DNA of 64,000 nucleotides from Cryptomeria japonica (GCF_030272615.1 NC_081413.1:721570367-721634366); one strand, 5' to 3'; counted from the stretch's first letter, positions 23,662 through 36,195 are shown. Numbers and translations: made by a program. The notes: generated by a model from the letters alone, not told the origin.

Positions 23662-25152
23662 TGGTGTAGAGCACATTTCATTTCACAGCTAATTTTCAAG
23701 CACATGGTGTTGTCTACAAGTTCATTTATGTTGTAATTGTGGGTTGGATCAATGATCAACCTTGATGTAACTGAATGCCTATTTTGTATGGTCAATAATC
23801 TCTCAGGTGAGCATATAAACTTAGAGGTCTATTAGGCCATGAAGGCTTGGAATTTGGATTTTGTCAAAATTAGTATGTCTACGATGTTGTCTTAGGTGTT
23901 GGAGTCAATAATGACCTTGGTTGCATTTCCATAAGGTCTAGGTAGTTAATAACTGGTGTTGTTCTAAAATTGCAAAATGTTGCGTTTGTTGTCAAGCAAC
24001 TTTTCAAAGTTGCTGGTAGGATGACAACTACTTCTCCAACGGTCCTAACTATTCAAAAGTTAGTTATGGACATTCGAAGAGGGTTATATATATGTGTACA
24101 ACCATAGGAAGGTAGGTCAAAGGTTTTGTAAAGTTTGGTGGAGAAAGTGAATAAGACAAATTTGATTTTGCCATACAGAGATTTTTCGTACGATTCGTAC
24201 TGAGTGTGAGAATTTATGATGAAGTTTTGATTTGGTTAGGAGTAACTCTAAAATACCTTTGTAATGCACCAGGTCTGACCTCTCAAAGTAAAGTTTAGTA
24301 GAAGTTACAAACATTTAATTTCTACATCTTGAAACCCTCAATTTTCAAGGGTTATAATGCAAGTAAGGCCCTAACTTGCAGTCTACTAATTGGGATCCGA
24401 TGGCCATGGGTAGAATGCTAGTTAGGGATGTGTATTTTGAGATTCCAGAGGGATGAGGTTTGAGGAGTTGGTTGGTACAGTGCCACCAAGCCCTAGTATA
24501 AACTAGTTGAGGGTTTAGATTAAATTAGATGAGTTTCTTTGAATAGACAATGAACAATGATGAGAAGATGAGTTGAAGTGCTGAAACAGGGTATTTGAAT
24601 ATAGCAGAAACTTCCCCAAAATTTGGAACCTTCTTGTGATGCCATTCTCCATACCTCTTTTGTGTAACTAGTCTAACCTGATCAATTAGGCTTGTAACCA
24701 AGTAGGTGTTGAAGAGTGCAGGAATAGGGTGGAAAATCCAATATTTTTGAATCTGATAGTGATCCCAAAAGGGTGTCTGAAACCTAAATTTGGGTAAAGT
24801 GTTGTTTGGTGTTATTTGGAGAAAAGTCCCAAAAGCCAATGAAATAGGGCTACTAACTGGGGAACATGTACTGGTAAGTCTATGAAACCGGTGTCGGTAA
24901 AATTGTGAAACTTGTACCGGTAGACCTATACCGGTGGGCTAGTCTAGTCCTCAAAAACCAATACTTGTCTTGTGTTTCAAATGAGTATTCTAGAAGATCT
25001 TGATAGGTCTTAGGAAGTGGATAGGAGTGTGTGTCAACCCGATTAGTGGTGAGAAGTTGATTTAACCGTTGAGGTGCGAAAAATAACTAGAAAGAGAAGA
25101 CCAGAGGTGTGTGGGTGGGTTTATCACCCTACTGCTACCAACCTCTGCATCA
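23662..25152 (+). mobile_element. 5' LTR of chromovirus-like element (about 1.49 kb)
   Basis: The right edge is set by the PBS (LTR ends CTCTGCATCA). The left edge is placed where the CT-rich repeat stops and TGGTGTAGAGCAC begins. A start three bases later (TGTAGAG) is equally possible. With no 3' LTR in the window neither end can be confirmed by comparison. It contains several ACCGGT words near 24890-24940. Confidence 0.55.
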
Positions 25153-25154
25153 GG

Positions 25155-25166
25155 TGGTATCAAAGC
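25155..25166 (+). other. Primer binding site, initiator-Met-like
   Basis: TGGTATCAAAGC lies two bases after the LTR end. It differs by one base from TGGTATCAGAGC, the initiator tRNA-Met PBS of many plant LTR elements. Confidence 0.75.
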
Positions 25167-25196
25167 ACTAGAAGAACTTGGGGAAGAGTTTTAACC

Positions 25197-26290
25197 ATGG
25201 GAGATAGGACAAAGGGACAAGGTGAAGAAGAGATACCCTCTAGAGTCACCAAAGTGGAATTGGCTAGGATAGTGAGGGAGCAAATATCCAAGAACAAAAG
25301 GATGGAAGCAAAACTAGCAAAGTTGAAGAAGGATCAGGCTAGGAAGGAAGTTGGCCTAGACTTGGAAGAAGAAGAAGAAGAAGAGAAAGGAGAAGAACCA
25401 ACTGTATTGACAGATCAAAGGCAATTCATTGAAGCCCTTAAGAAAGTAGGTGGAAGAGACACTAAGGCAGAATTACCTATGTTTTGAGGGAAGATGAATC
25501 CAGAGGAGTACATGGACTGGATTGAAGCCTTAGAAAACTATTTTGAATATGAGGAGGTGAAGGATAACCAAAGAGTAAAGGTGGCTAAGTCAAAATTGAA
25601 AGGCCCAACCCTTAGTTGGTTGAATGTCCTACAAAGGGAAAGAACGGTGGAAGGTAAGAACCCCATCACTTCATGTAAGAGGATGGTGTCAGAAGTTAAG
25701 AAGCAGTTCATCCCTGAGGATTATGAGATAATCCTACATAAGAAGCTACAATTTTTTGAGGCAAAAAGATCTAGATGTTGGTGCCTACACCGAGGAGTTC
25801 CAAAAAATGACACTCAAAGAAAAGATACCAGAGAGTGAAACACAAAAGCTAGAAAGGTACATGAATGGCCTTAAGTTTAACATTCAAGATGAAATCAGTT
25901 TGTTTAATCCCGAATTAGTGCATAAGTGTTATCAAATGGAACTTAGGATTGAGGAGAAGCAAAAAAGGTGAGAATACCATAATAGAGGAAGGGGTATAAA
26001 TTTCAAAGGTAAAGGCAGATTTAATGGTAGAGGATCATACCCTAAGACCCAAGGAGAAACCAGCATTTAGAAACATGAGGGAGAATCAAGGAACAAAGGT
26101 AGTTTTAAAGGGAGAAGAGAAAACGGAAGAGGAAGATTTGGTGGAAGAGGGCCTAGTGTTTTCATTGGTAGGTGTTTCTCTTGTAATCAGGTGGGACATT
26201 AATCCTTTAGGTGTCCGAAGAAGAAAGGAAATGGTGGTCAAGGGAGTGAAAGGAGAGCACATTTTATTCAAGAGGAAGATAGACAGAGCA
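25197..26290 (+). pseudogene. Chromovirus gag with CCHC knuckle (degenerate)
   Basis: ATG at 25197, 31 bases after the PBS, opens MGDRTKGQGEEEIPSRVTKV. A Lys/Glu-rich coiled segment and an acidic EEEEEEE run follow. After an in-frame TGA (25485) comes MNPEEYMDWIEALENYFEY, the gag core, then a frameshift near 25760 (GAYTEEFQKM..). An RG-rich basic stretch precedes the knuckle C-F-S-C-N-Q-V-G-H-stop-S-F-R-C at 26173-26214, where the residue after His is a TAA. Gag binds element RNA and assembles the particle. No intact product is possible. Confidence 0.8.
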
Positions 26291-26427
26291 TGACCTCCTA
26301 CCACACATCAACTTCAAATTCTATAGACCCAGAGCAAGGAGAAATCTTGATGATAAAAAGGACTCTCCTGAAGGAATCGATCAGCAAAGAACCACCTTAG
26401 AGGAAGTCCCTTTTCAGAACCACCAGC

Positions 26428-26990
26428 AAGGTACAAGGTAAAGTTTGTAAGGTCATTGTAGATTCTGGATCCACAGATAACATAGCTTCTATTGAAATGG
26501 GTACTAAGCTTAACTTTAAAAGAATACCTCATCCCATCCCTATAAGGTATCTTGGTTGAATAAAGGACAACAAGTGTTAATTAGTGAACAAGTTTGGATA
26601 GATTTTTCAATTGGTGAATATAAGGATAGAGTGTTGTGTGATGTGGTAGAAATCGATACTTGTCATTTGTTACTTGGTAGGCCTTGGAAATATGATGTAG
26701 ATGCTAGGCATGAGGGTAAAAAGAATGTCTACACCATCACCAAAAATGCAGAGAATTTTACCATGACCCCTCTCTCGGATGACAGTAACGACAAACACCT
26801 TGTGACTAGTGTCCAGTTGGTAGATGAGAAAGAATTCATGAGGGATTTAAAGGAGGAGGATACTCCTTATTTTTCCATAATTTTGAAGCCTAGGAATGAA
26901 CCTAAAAAGCAGTCTAAGAGCCATGAGGAAAAAGGGAAGGTAGGGCCTAAGGAAGTTCAAGACCTACTAGACAAGTACAAGGGAATTGTT
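26428..26990 (+). pseudogene. Chromovirus aspartic protease (degenerate)
   Basis: The active site VDSGSTDNIAS is at 26458-26490, with the catalytic Asp kept. One frame change follows, then VLCDVVEIDTCHLLLGRPWKYD, the flap and LLGRPW motif (near 26630-26700). The linker ends in VQDLLDKYKGIVVDD, where the family A LTR is inserted. It would process the polyprotein. The frameshift between active site and LLGRPW breaks it. Confidence 0.8.
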
Positions 26991-26995
26991 GTAGA

Positions 26996-28190
26996 TGATG
27001 AATACTAAGAGGGGGGTGAATTAGTATACCAAAAGACATTGAACTTAAACACTTAAATAGTATAGTAGTAAACCAATAAAATAATTTAACAAACAAACCG
27101 GTTAACACACATGCAAACCAAATAGCAAATAAGGCATTCACCCACATGAGCAATAACACCATAACACAAGATATTTGATGTGGAAACCCAAACGGGAAAA
27201 ACCATGGTGAGATGAAACTCACAAGTAACTATTTTTAGAATAGAAACCAGACCAGTTATGGTCATACAATGTTCTTTACCAAAACAGATCCTATTAGGAA
27301 TCTCAATCTCTATTAGGAGACAAGTCTGATTAAAGACTACCTTGCTAGAGGATTTTAGATACACAGATGTGCACCACCTTGTTAGAGGATTTACAAATGT
27401 GCACCACCTTGTTAGAGGATTTACAAAGGCTTTTCTCGGCCTACCTAGTTAAGGGTTTCTAACTTGTCGAAGATGTGAGTAATCAACAAGTAAATGATCT
27501 AGCAAATATCACAGGTTGCTTGGTTAGATCCTTGGTAGCTCGTTCTTAGTGCAATCCAGCATTACTTCAGTCTTCAACACATTCATACTCTGCCTTCTCT
27601 TGCAGACCTAAACTTCTCTTCTCTGATCGTCCTTACAAAAAATCATCAACTATTTTCAAAAACCTAACATCACTAAAACCCTAGACATGATGTCCTTATT
27701 AAAGAAATCTATTTTCATGTCGGTCCAATAGGATTACAGTCCAATTTCCTAGGTTTAGTGCATCTAGACATATTTGGTAACACGACACAAAAAGCACCGC
27801 CAAAGTGTTGGCACCATCAAACAATCGGTGAATGGTAACTCATCACAAAATGTTGGTTGGTAACTCATCACAGAGTATTACCAGTTCATACAAAATACTG
27901 ATTTACACAAAATACCAATTGCTGGTTTGGCAAAAATGAAGACTGGCAAATATGTGTTCTGTCGCTTTGATCCTTCATACCACTTGAGATCCTCAAACCA
28001 CTTGGGGTCAACATACCGCTTGAGATAGGTAACCACTTTCTGCAAAACACCGATAGTCTAAAGACTAACACATAATACCGGTTAGGAACAATTACCAGTT
28101 GAGCATAATTCATACATTCACAAAGTGATCTCATAACAAGTGTGTGTCCATCAATGACAATCACAACATCAATCATCAAGCATGCCAACA
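26996..28190 (-). mobile_element. Solo LTR, family A, TSD GTAGA (1,195 bp)
   Basis: On the minus strand it opens TGTTGGCATG at 28190 and closes TATTCATCA at 26996. GTAGA stands on both sides (26991-26995 and 28191-28195), and the host gypsy reading sense continues across. The poly-C box (27007-27018), the CCATGGTTTTTCCCGTTTGGG block (near 27205) and the GTCATTGATG motif (near 28155) match the family. Three AATACCGGT-like words lie in the 28 kb end. Confidence 0.95.
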
Positions 28191-28661
28191 GTAGACAGTA
28201 CCACAGATACTCTACCACCTCAAAGAGAAATTAGTCATTTCATAGACCTTATACAGGGTGCTATCCTACCTAACAAGACAACCTATAAACTGACCCCTGA
28301 ACAAAATGTAGAAGTTGCAAGACAAATCCAAGAGTTACTTGAGAAAGGGTTCATTAGAAAGAGTATAAGCCCATGTGCAGTCCCGACAGTGTTAGCTCCT
28401 CTTAAGAAAGAAGGGACATGGAGGTTGTGTACTGACTCCAGGGCTATCAACAGGATAACAATCAGATATAGATTCCCAATGCCGAGAATAGAGGATTTGA
28501 TGGATTGTCTAGGAGGGGCCAAGTACTACTCCAAAATAGACTTGAAAAGTGTCTATCACCAAATTAGGATCAGAGATGGAGACCAATGGAAGACAGCATA
28601 TAAAACTAATGAAGGCTTGTTTGAATGGATGGTAATGCCATTTGGGCTTTCCAATGCCCCT
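28191..28661 (+). pseudogene. Chromovirus reverse transcriptase, N-terminal part
   Basis: The frame carries [14 protein letters not shown], a [14 protein letters not shown] segment, [41 protein letters not shown] and [15 protein letters not shown], the fingers and palm blocks of gypsy RT. It stops at FGLSNAP where the 3-kb LTR-like insertion begins. The YxDD box and the rest are at 31691 onward. Confidence 0.9.
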
Positions 28662-31600
28662 TGTTGTTCCCAAAATGAGCAAACCAAGTTCACCTGCAAA
28701 CTATCTATGAGATAGCCAATCTCAATCAATGAAAATCTTCAGGGCTTGGACAACATAACAAGCTTATGAATCCTTCTACACTTTAGGCTCTACAAAACCT
28801 AGGTGGGTGTACCTTTGATGCATAGAATAAAACCATTTAGAGACATATGGCATCAATAAAAGCAGATTAATCTCATAGGGCTCAACAACATGGAGGTTAC
28901 TACAGATGGGCTAGATCTATATTGACATCTCAACAAGATTGGAGCATGAGATAGATGGGACAAAATAAACTACAGACATAAAAAAAAGGGATACTTGATA
29001 TTTTAAAATCTCTGAGAATCCCCAGAATTTGCAAGACCAGTGCCTTATCCAAGGGCATGGAGTCATACATCAAAATGAAAATGGAAACTTCCATTACAAA
29101 TCCAATTTATTGAAAAAGATATCCATGTATTAATGCCTAATATTAATACATTCTAAACTTCAAACAAAGGATCATACATATATAGACATTATCCTAAATC
29201 CAAAATGATTGCTCATAGAATTTAAACTCTTCCTTGAAGAGTACCTAGGAACAACCACTACACTCCCATTTTGAGAAGATAAACCCAAACTCCCTTGAAG
29301 AATGGATTTATTGAAAATAAGAGAAGGCCTAGAGACAATCCAATAAACTGTATATATGCCTTACATATATGTGACCTGCAACAGAAAACATTAACAACAA
29401 GAAGACACTCTATTTATTGAAAAGGGATATTGTATTACAAATTTGGCAAAAAAGCTCAGAATTGGAAACCGAGATTCAAGAGCCTAGCTCACAAAAATAT
29501 AGAACCCTTACAAAATGAGAAGACTCTCAAATAAGAAGGCAGGGAGGACAAAAATCAGATTTCATTCTCTGACAATAACAACTACCCTATCCTTCAGCAA
29601 TAACTGTCTTGCACAACTTGGCCTGCAGAACATCCAATCTCTCTAACTGAAAAATCTAATCTAAGATCCTGAGGTAACTGCCCCAAAAATATTTTCCATG
29701 GGCTACACTTGACTGAAAAATTAGATTCCTTGGATTCTGAGCTTTCCAACAATATATAACACTTATATATTGGGCAAAAAATAAATCCCTCAACCACCAA
29801 TCTTTTTGTAGAACGGTCATTTAATTTTCTACCTTTCCACCACAGTCTAAAATCATATTCAAATCTTTGAATTTTTCCGTGTAGACATCTGTCATGCATT
29901 CCCCACCACATGGCACCATCTTATTCATTACTGGGGTCCTTATCCTACCACCTCAGCACCACTTGGGTTCACTGCCGGAATAAAACTTTGTTTCTTTCTC
30001 AGCTTGCTTGTTCTTTATTTCCTCTAGACTGCTCTCCTTCTCTATCGGGCCCCACCTCATAGTCACCAAGTCACAGCCTTTAGCCATCAAGAAAATTCAT
30101 GTTGCGACTTGGCGATAGTCATTGATCTCCCTTGAATCACCTTTGATCTTCCTGACTTTCCCGGTCTTTACCTCGGCTGAGTGGCTCCCTTTATCACTTT
30201 CTCTTCTAGCAGGCCTGACATGTGGCACATCCTGACTTACCCCTGGATCCATCTAGACAACCACAACACCTACCACCTGGTCAGTCTCTATGTTGCGGGT
30301 GATAACCATCGGGCACTTTCACATAGTGGTATAGCGACGACTGTAGATCTTCCCTTAAGCTGCTCAATCCTTAACGCTTGCTCCGCTTCACATTTAGCGC
30401 ATGTGCTTTGTCACCAAGTCACATGGGATATTTGGTGATCACTTTCACATCGCTACATGGTGACAACCATTAGATCATCTCGTCTGGTCGTTGATCCTTC
30501 CTAACTCGCTCGGCCTTTACCATCTCTGAATAGCTCTCGCTTATGCCACAGGGTCACCTCGTGGAATCTCTGGATTTGCTCTGGGATTTACGTGGGCTCC
30601 ACCCGTCCAATCAAGCTAGCCAATTATCAACCTCTAGTTCACCACCTGATCCATTTGAAGCAGTCTCCTCCACCATGTCATCTCCACTAGACCCACCATC
30701 TCCTTTGGCTTTCTTAGCTTCAAACTTTCGGTGAAAATTCTTCTTCGGCTATCCATTTTTGTGTCTCATCGAAACTGTAGTTTTATCGATGCCTTCATCA
30801 ACCGCTGGAATGAACCGCCTGCCTTAACCGCCTGCATTAATTGTCGGCCATGGTTCATCACTAGTGGTTTATCGCAAAGTTGTGGCTGTTAACAACTGAG
30901 CACTTTCATCTTGCGGTATAGCGACCGTCGTCTGATCTTGTGCAACCTGATCGCTATTTAATTTCTCCTTTTGCTACAAAATTAAGCTGCTCTAAGATGC
31001 ATGCGCATGCGGGGGGGCCCACCACTTGCCAAAAGCTCATAAGCTTTGACACTTAAGATATATGTGGCCTTGCATATAAATACTGAAATGCTCCTCCCTG
31101 TGGCCAATCTGGGATTAAAGGTTCGCCTTAGCCTTTTTCGGCGGGTCCCACCACTTAGTCGCCATGTCACAGTGAATTACCATCGAGCACTTCTAGGTTG
31201 CAGTATAGCAACAGCCGCGAGATCAACAAGAACCTGCTTGATCTTTAGGAAGCCCAATAGATACATACGAAAAACATAAGAATTAGGCAAAAATCAAAAT
31301 TTAACAGAACCCGCCTAGGCCTAGACATAAAAAAGTGGGGCACTCTTGATGACACACAGACCCTTCCACTTAAGTGGAAAAATAAGAAGAAAAGACCTTT
31401 AGTGAAAGAAAGGGACACAATGAACCATGAACCTTGAATTGATTAGCAAATGGTTCAAAACAAACATAACTCATTCTCACATGCTTACTAAAAAATATTA
31501 CAAAGACATGACACAAGCAGGAGAAATGATTGAACCTTGAACCTTGAACCAAAATGGTTCAAGGGTTCAAGTTCAAAGCGAATTATAATAAGGATCTTGC

Positions 31601-31690
31601 CTTACCATAAAACAAACCCGCGAAGAGAAATCCATAAAACAAGGCCTCATTGGGTCACCAAAATTAGCATGATTTTAATAGGTCCCAACA
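28662..31690. mobile_element. LTR-like insertion of 3,029 bp, TSD CCCCT
   Basis: The insert opens TGTTGTTCCC, closes GGTCCCAACA and is flanked by CCCCT (28657-28661 and 31691-31695). RT codons continue directly across once one copy is removed. The ends are imperfect inverted repeats (TGTTG..CAACA). The left 1.2 kb is AT-rich. 29930-31280 is GC-richer and contains four copies of a motif built on CACTTTCA followed by GCGGTATAGCGAC. No PBS, polypurine tract or retroelement ORF was found, so it is either a large solo LTR or a non-autonomous element. Orientation is undetermined. The open frames at 29594, 30181 and 30982 lack motifs. Confidence 0.8.
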
Positions 31691-32596
31691 CCCCTAGTAC
31701 CTTTATGAGGTTAATGAATGAGGTTCTTAAACCCTTTATCAATCATTTTGTGGTAGTATACTTGGATGATATATTGATTTTTAGTAAGGATAAAAATGAA
31801 CATCTAATGCATTTGGATTTGGTATGGAAAAGGTTGCATGAGGAGCAGTTGAAGGTCAACTTGGACAAGTGTGTCTTCTTGTAGGAGGAATTGGTGTTTC
31901 TTGGATTTGTTGTTTCCCAAGGTAATCTGAGAATGGATCCATCGAAGGTGGAGGCAATCCTCAATTGGCCCACACCTAGATTTGCAAGTGAGGTAAAAAG
32001 TTTCCATGGCTTAGCAAGTTTTTATAGGAAGTTTATAAGAAATTTTAGTGGGGTTAGTGCTCCTACGATAGATACCATTAAGGGTGGAAGAAAGTGTCAA
32101 TTTTCTTGGAATGATGAAGCCAACAAGTCTTCTGAGTATTTGAAAACAAAGATTGCAGAACAAAAGATCTTAGTCCTTCCTGATTTTCATAAGGTATTCA
32201 CTATTGAATGTGATGCATCTAAGAAAGCTATAGGAGGAGTCTTGAGTCGGGAGGGTAGGCCTATGGCCTTTTTTAGTGAGAAATTAAATGAAGCAAAACA
32301 GAAGTATTCAACCTATGATCTAGAGATGTATGCCTTCGTACAATCTCTTAGGAAATGGAGGCATTATCTATTACCGATGGAATTTGTTGTTTACACTGAC
32401 AACCATGCTTTAAGTTTTTTGAACTAGCAAGAGAAACTCAACCACCGACACATGAAATGGATGGAGTACCTTCAAGCTTTCAAATTCACTATCAAGCATA
32501 AGAAGGGAGTGGCCAACAAAGTTGCAGATGCCCTTAGCAGGAGGAACTTCGTAATCCAAGAGATTCAATTAGAAAGCATACCCAAATCTCTCTATC

Positions 32597-32600
<4 letters not shown>
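31691..32600 (+). pseudogene. Chromovirus RT C-terminal part and RNase H
   Basis: RT resumes with [15 protein letters not shown] and the [10 protein letters not shown] catalytic box (near 31760). A TAG follows KCVFL, then FLGFVVSQGNLRMDPSKVEA and the thumb region. RNase H follows with its four acidic positions visible: ECDAS (near 32210), YDLEMYA, YTDNHAL and VADALSRR (near 32530). A TAG interrupts after SFLN. The frame then runs into the CT repeat at about 32600, so integrase is absent. Confidence 0.9.
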
Positions 32601-32645
<45 letters not shown>

Positions 32646-33580
32646 GTTATCTATATCACTTCTGTTTGTTTCCCTACATACATCCCCTCTCCCTCCCTAC
32701 CTCTACTTCTCTACATACCCCTCCCCCTCTCTCTCTCTCTCCTTTTCTCCTTGTCCCACCCTCCCATGATCTATCTCTACTTCCCTATCTCCCCTCTCTC
32801 TCTATCCACATACCTATACCTCTCTCCCTCCCTACATCTATTCATCTACATGAATCTTGATTTCTACCTCTCTATCTCTCTCTCACTTCCTCCTTCCCTC
32901 TCTATTCTTCTTTATCTCACACTCTTTATCTCCCCTATCATTCTCTCTACCTACCTCTCTTGTAATCTCTCTCTACTTTTAACTCACCTAACTCTCTACC
33001 TTCTTCCCTCCATACTATTATATTTCTCATCTCTCTCTCCATCCCTTTCTCTACCCCCTCCCTCCTTCCATCTTAATACTCTCTCTCTCTCTAACTACTT
33101 GTCTCTATCTACCCTCCCTCTCTTTGAATACCTATCCTTCCCTCCCTCACTCCAAATCTCCACTCCACTTCTAACTATATCATCTCTCTCTGTCTCTCTC
33201 CTTCCCTCTATACACCTCTCTCTTTCTATATAGGTATTTAGATAGATAGAGAGAGGTGAGATAGATCAAAGTGGAGGGGAGAGTTGGAGTAGGGGGGAAG
33301 GAGAGGTATTCAAAGAGAGGGAGGGAAGGAGAGGTATTCAATGAGAGGTAGGGTAGATAGAGATAAGTAGTTAGAGAGCGAGAGTATGGAGATGGGAGGG
33401 AGGGAGGGAGAGTGAGAAAGGGAGAGAGAGTGTGTGAGGTGAGATAAATAGTTGTATGGAGGGAAGGAGTTAGATAGTTAGGGGAGATAAAAGTAGAGAG
33501 GGATGGAAAGAGACGTAGGTAGAGAGAGGGAGAGGAGAGATAAAGAGAGTAGGAGATAAGATAGATGGGTAAGTAGAGAG
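32601..33580. repeat. Long imperfect CT/GA palindrome (family G, head-to-head)
   Basis: A (CT)n run (32601-32645) opens a pyrimidine-rich stretch to about 33231. An almost purely purine-rich stretch follows from 33240. The two are inverted copies with the centre near 33235. For example the left arm CTCTCTTTGAATACCTATCC pairs with GGAGAGGTATTCAAAGAGAG on the right, and TAACTCACCTAACTCTCTACC pairs loosely with the segment near 33465. Clear arms cover about 32890-33231 and 33240-33580. The Leu/Ser-rich frames on both strands are artefacts of the dinucleotide bias. Confidence 0.8.
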
Positions 33581-33608
33581 GTAGAGGGAAGTAATGAGAG
33601 ATGTATGA

Positions 33609-33645
<37 letters not shown>

Positions 33646-34055
33646 GATGAATATTTATTTAGAGAAATATAGGTACATAGGAAATAAGGGAGATGCAATT
33701 ATAAAGAGAGGGAAAGGGGGGATAGATATAAGTAGACATAGAAGGGGAGAGAGAGGAGGGAAGGAGATCTATGTAGAAAAATAAAGGGATTGAAAGGGAG
33801 GTATGCAAAGAGAGAGAGCGAGAGAGAGGTAGAAAGATATGTCTAGATCTTGGGCTAGAGAGGGGAGTGAGATAAAGAGAGATAGAGAGAGGGGAGACAT
33901 GGAGAGTAATAGGGAGAGATAGGTATAAATCTTGGGGGAGACAAAGAGTGAGATTAAGAGAAAAAGAGAGGGAAGGAGAGAGTGAGAGGGAGGGATATAG
34001 AGGTATGTAGAGAGATGGAGAGGGGAGATAGAGGTTAGTACAAAGGGAAAGGTTG
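33581..34055 (+). repeat. Family G repeat copy 1, head segment
   Basis: Purine-rich DNA. From 33717 (GGGGGGATAGATATAAGTAG) it matches 50345 onward base by base with small changes. The match is broken at GGTTG (34051-34055) by the Tekay-like element and resumes at 47150. Confidence 0.8.
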
Positions 34056-35867
34056 TGTAATGGCCCACCAGGAACCCCAAAGGAAAAACCTACAACAAGG
34101 GTGAAACAATTTTTTTTTTAAAGTATAAACATATCAAGTGCATTAATCACCACATACCACAATAACAACACAAGCAAAAGACTTACACCATAACTCCTTA
34201 AGGGTTACCAACGAAGAATTAACCAAAAGATAAATTCCACAATTATGATTAATCCAATACTCTATCATTAACACAATGAACATAAGAAGCCATATGCAAT
34301 AACAGATACACCACTGAAATATTGAAAGGATACAACATAGTTTCTCTTCAATAAGCATTTACACATATCATAAAGGAAACTGGTAAATGACATCTCAAAC
34401 ATAGGATTGCGATGCTCTTCCAATACATGGCTCTCAATATACATATAAATTTACAACTTAACCAAATACAAGGTTACATAAGATCATGATACAATGACAA
34501 CACAGGTCTCCAAATAACAATAATCTCCAACCATGAGATAAGCATGAGTCACAAACCAAAGGAACACCTACGAAGCCAATCCCTGCATGAAGGTACAAAC
34601 AAGAACAACCAATGGGAAGTGGCACTACCACCCGACCATGTAATTCCCAAAATGGAATTACCCAACTGTGCTAGGAGATAGCAGAGGACCCTCAAACAAG
34701 CAAAAGCATAGCATAGTCGATAGACAATACGACACCATGACATCACAATATGACTCCACAATAATCTAGGTGACTCAACATCACAATACGCAAGTGAAAT
34801 GTCATCACACACACAAGTGAATCAACATCACAAAACACAAGTGACCCTAAAGAGAGAGTGTCATCACATAGTTTATGATGGTTACCATGGTTGGCCTCCA
34901 TAGGTCCCGACACACTATCCTAGTAACCTTTCACGAACCTCCGCCTCCAACTAAGTCTCATGCGGACCCTACTAGCCTTTTGTGAAGAAAAGGTGGTCAG
35001 TTTTCCATTCCAAGCCTTCTCACTACATTATGAGCCCTGTACAAGCACTCACCTATGCACGAGGTACAATATCTTATTTAATGTTTATGAACTACCCACC
35101 TAATCAATTAATTAAATTATCACTTATTATCTTACTTTCGATTTGTCATCCTTCCAACCTCTTTGGGCACATCCCCCATTCAAATGACACTCTCTCAAAG
35201 GACACTAAACAAACATGGTCACTCCACAAGGACCCTATGGTGGAGCAGACAACCATAACACCACAATCCAAATACAAGTGGTCAAAACAAGGACATATTG
35301 ACTCTTGGTTAACCATAAGGCAAAGACACTAAATGGTTAAGACAACGAAGTCATCATATATCACTTGGTCAAGGTACCAAATACGCCACCGTAGGATAAC
35401 TGAACCACAAACCAGAAATAACACAATACAACTCTTTGCAATGGAAAGCTAATTTCACTAAGTCCGCACTCAGACAATCTTTGAGAAAATCAGCATCATA
35501 AGCACTTGCAAATTCATTGATTGAAAATTAAATAAAATACTCCTTTATGACATTCACATATATTCAATTTCCAAATCAATATTCCATCAAGGATAGAATT
35601 CACATTAAATATTCAAGAGAATAAAACATGAATTCCTAATAGGCATTTTAATCCATTTCTAGAATATATCCAAATTAACCAATTTGAATTACCAATTCAT
35701 GCCTTGATTTCCATAGATAAATTTATTAAACCACATAATAAAAATCACTATTTTATTTAACATAAAAACCACTTAAAAATATTTCATTTAATAAAAATTA
35801 AATTCATAGCACATAAAAATTTGTACCGCTAAGGGTACAAGGTCATGCGGGGGTTAAGGCCAACCCA

Positions 35868-36195
35868 CGGTAGTGCAGCTACAAAGGCAATAGACACTAC
35901 CTACTGGTAGTACTACTACCACTAGTAGCAGGCCTACCGACTAGTAGTGTTGCTACCACCGGTAGCAGCCACTACCAACCAGTAGCACTACTACCAACTG
36001 GTAGCAGCCCTTCCGACTGGTAGTAGCTGCTACTGTTGGTAGTAGCTACTACTGCCGGTAGTAGCCACTACCAACCGGTAGCACTACTACTGACTGGTAG
36101 CAATCCTCCTGACCAATAGTGTTGCTACCGCGTAGCAATACTACCGACAAGTAGTACTACTACCCACGGGTAGTAGACACTACCGACCCGCGTGG
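35868..36195. repeat. Self-complementary CTACC/GGTAG array, first block
   Basis: About 18-bp imperfect units such as CTACCGACTGGTAGTAGC, each an inverted repeat of CTACC and GGTAG around 4-6 bp. They are GC-richer than the surrounding LTR and carry frequent CG dinucleotides. The block could form many small hairpins. Confidence 0.85.

Larger units (their letters stand above)
23662..32600 (+). mobile_element. Chromovirus-like Ty3/gypsy element, 3' truncated
   Basis: The order is 5' LTR, Met-type PBS, gag with CCHC knuckle, protease, RT, RNase H, which is the gypsy order. RT and RNase H resemble plant chromoviruses of the CRM/Reina/Galadriel group. Two LTR insertions are nested inside (26996-28190 and 28662-31690). 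Sequence changes to a CT-rich repeat after about 32600, so integrase, chromodomain and 3' LTR are missing. Every reading frame carries stops or shifts. Confidence 0.8.

Noticed and set aside
30181-30734. Possible host exon fragments in the GC-rich half of the 3-kb insertion
   Set aside because: The frames are short and show no recognisable domain or splice pattern. I cannot support gene capture from sequence alone.
32603-34080. Long open frames rich in Leu/Ser on both strands in the CT/GA region
   Set aside because: They are translations of CT or GA dinucleotide-biased DNA, open because the bias excludes stop codons. No protein motif.
34982-35332. Open frame of 116 codons in the Tekay-like 3' LTR with a similar one at 44252-44674
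   Set aside because: Present in both LTRs only because the LTRs are copies. The 5' LTR version is broken into two frames and no domain is visible.
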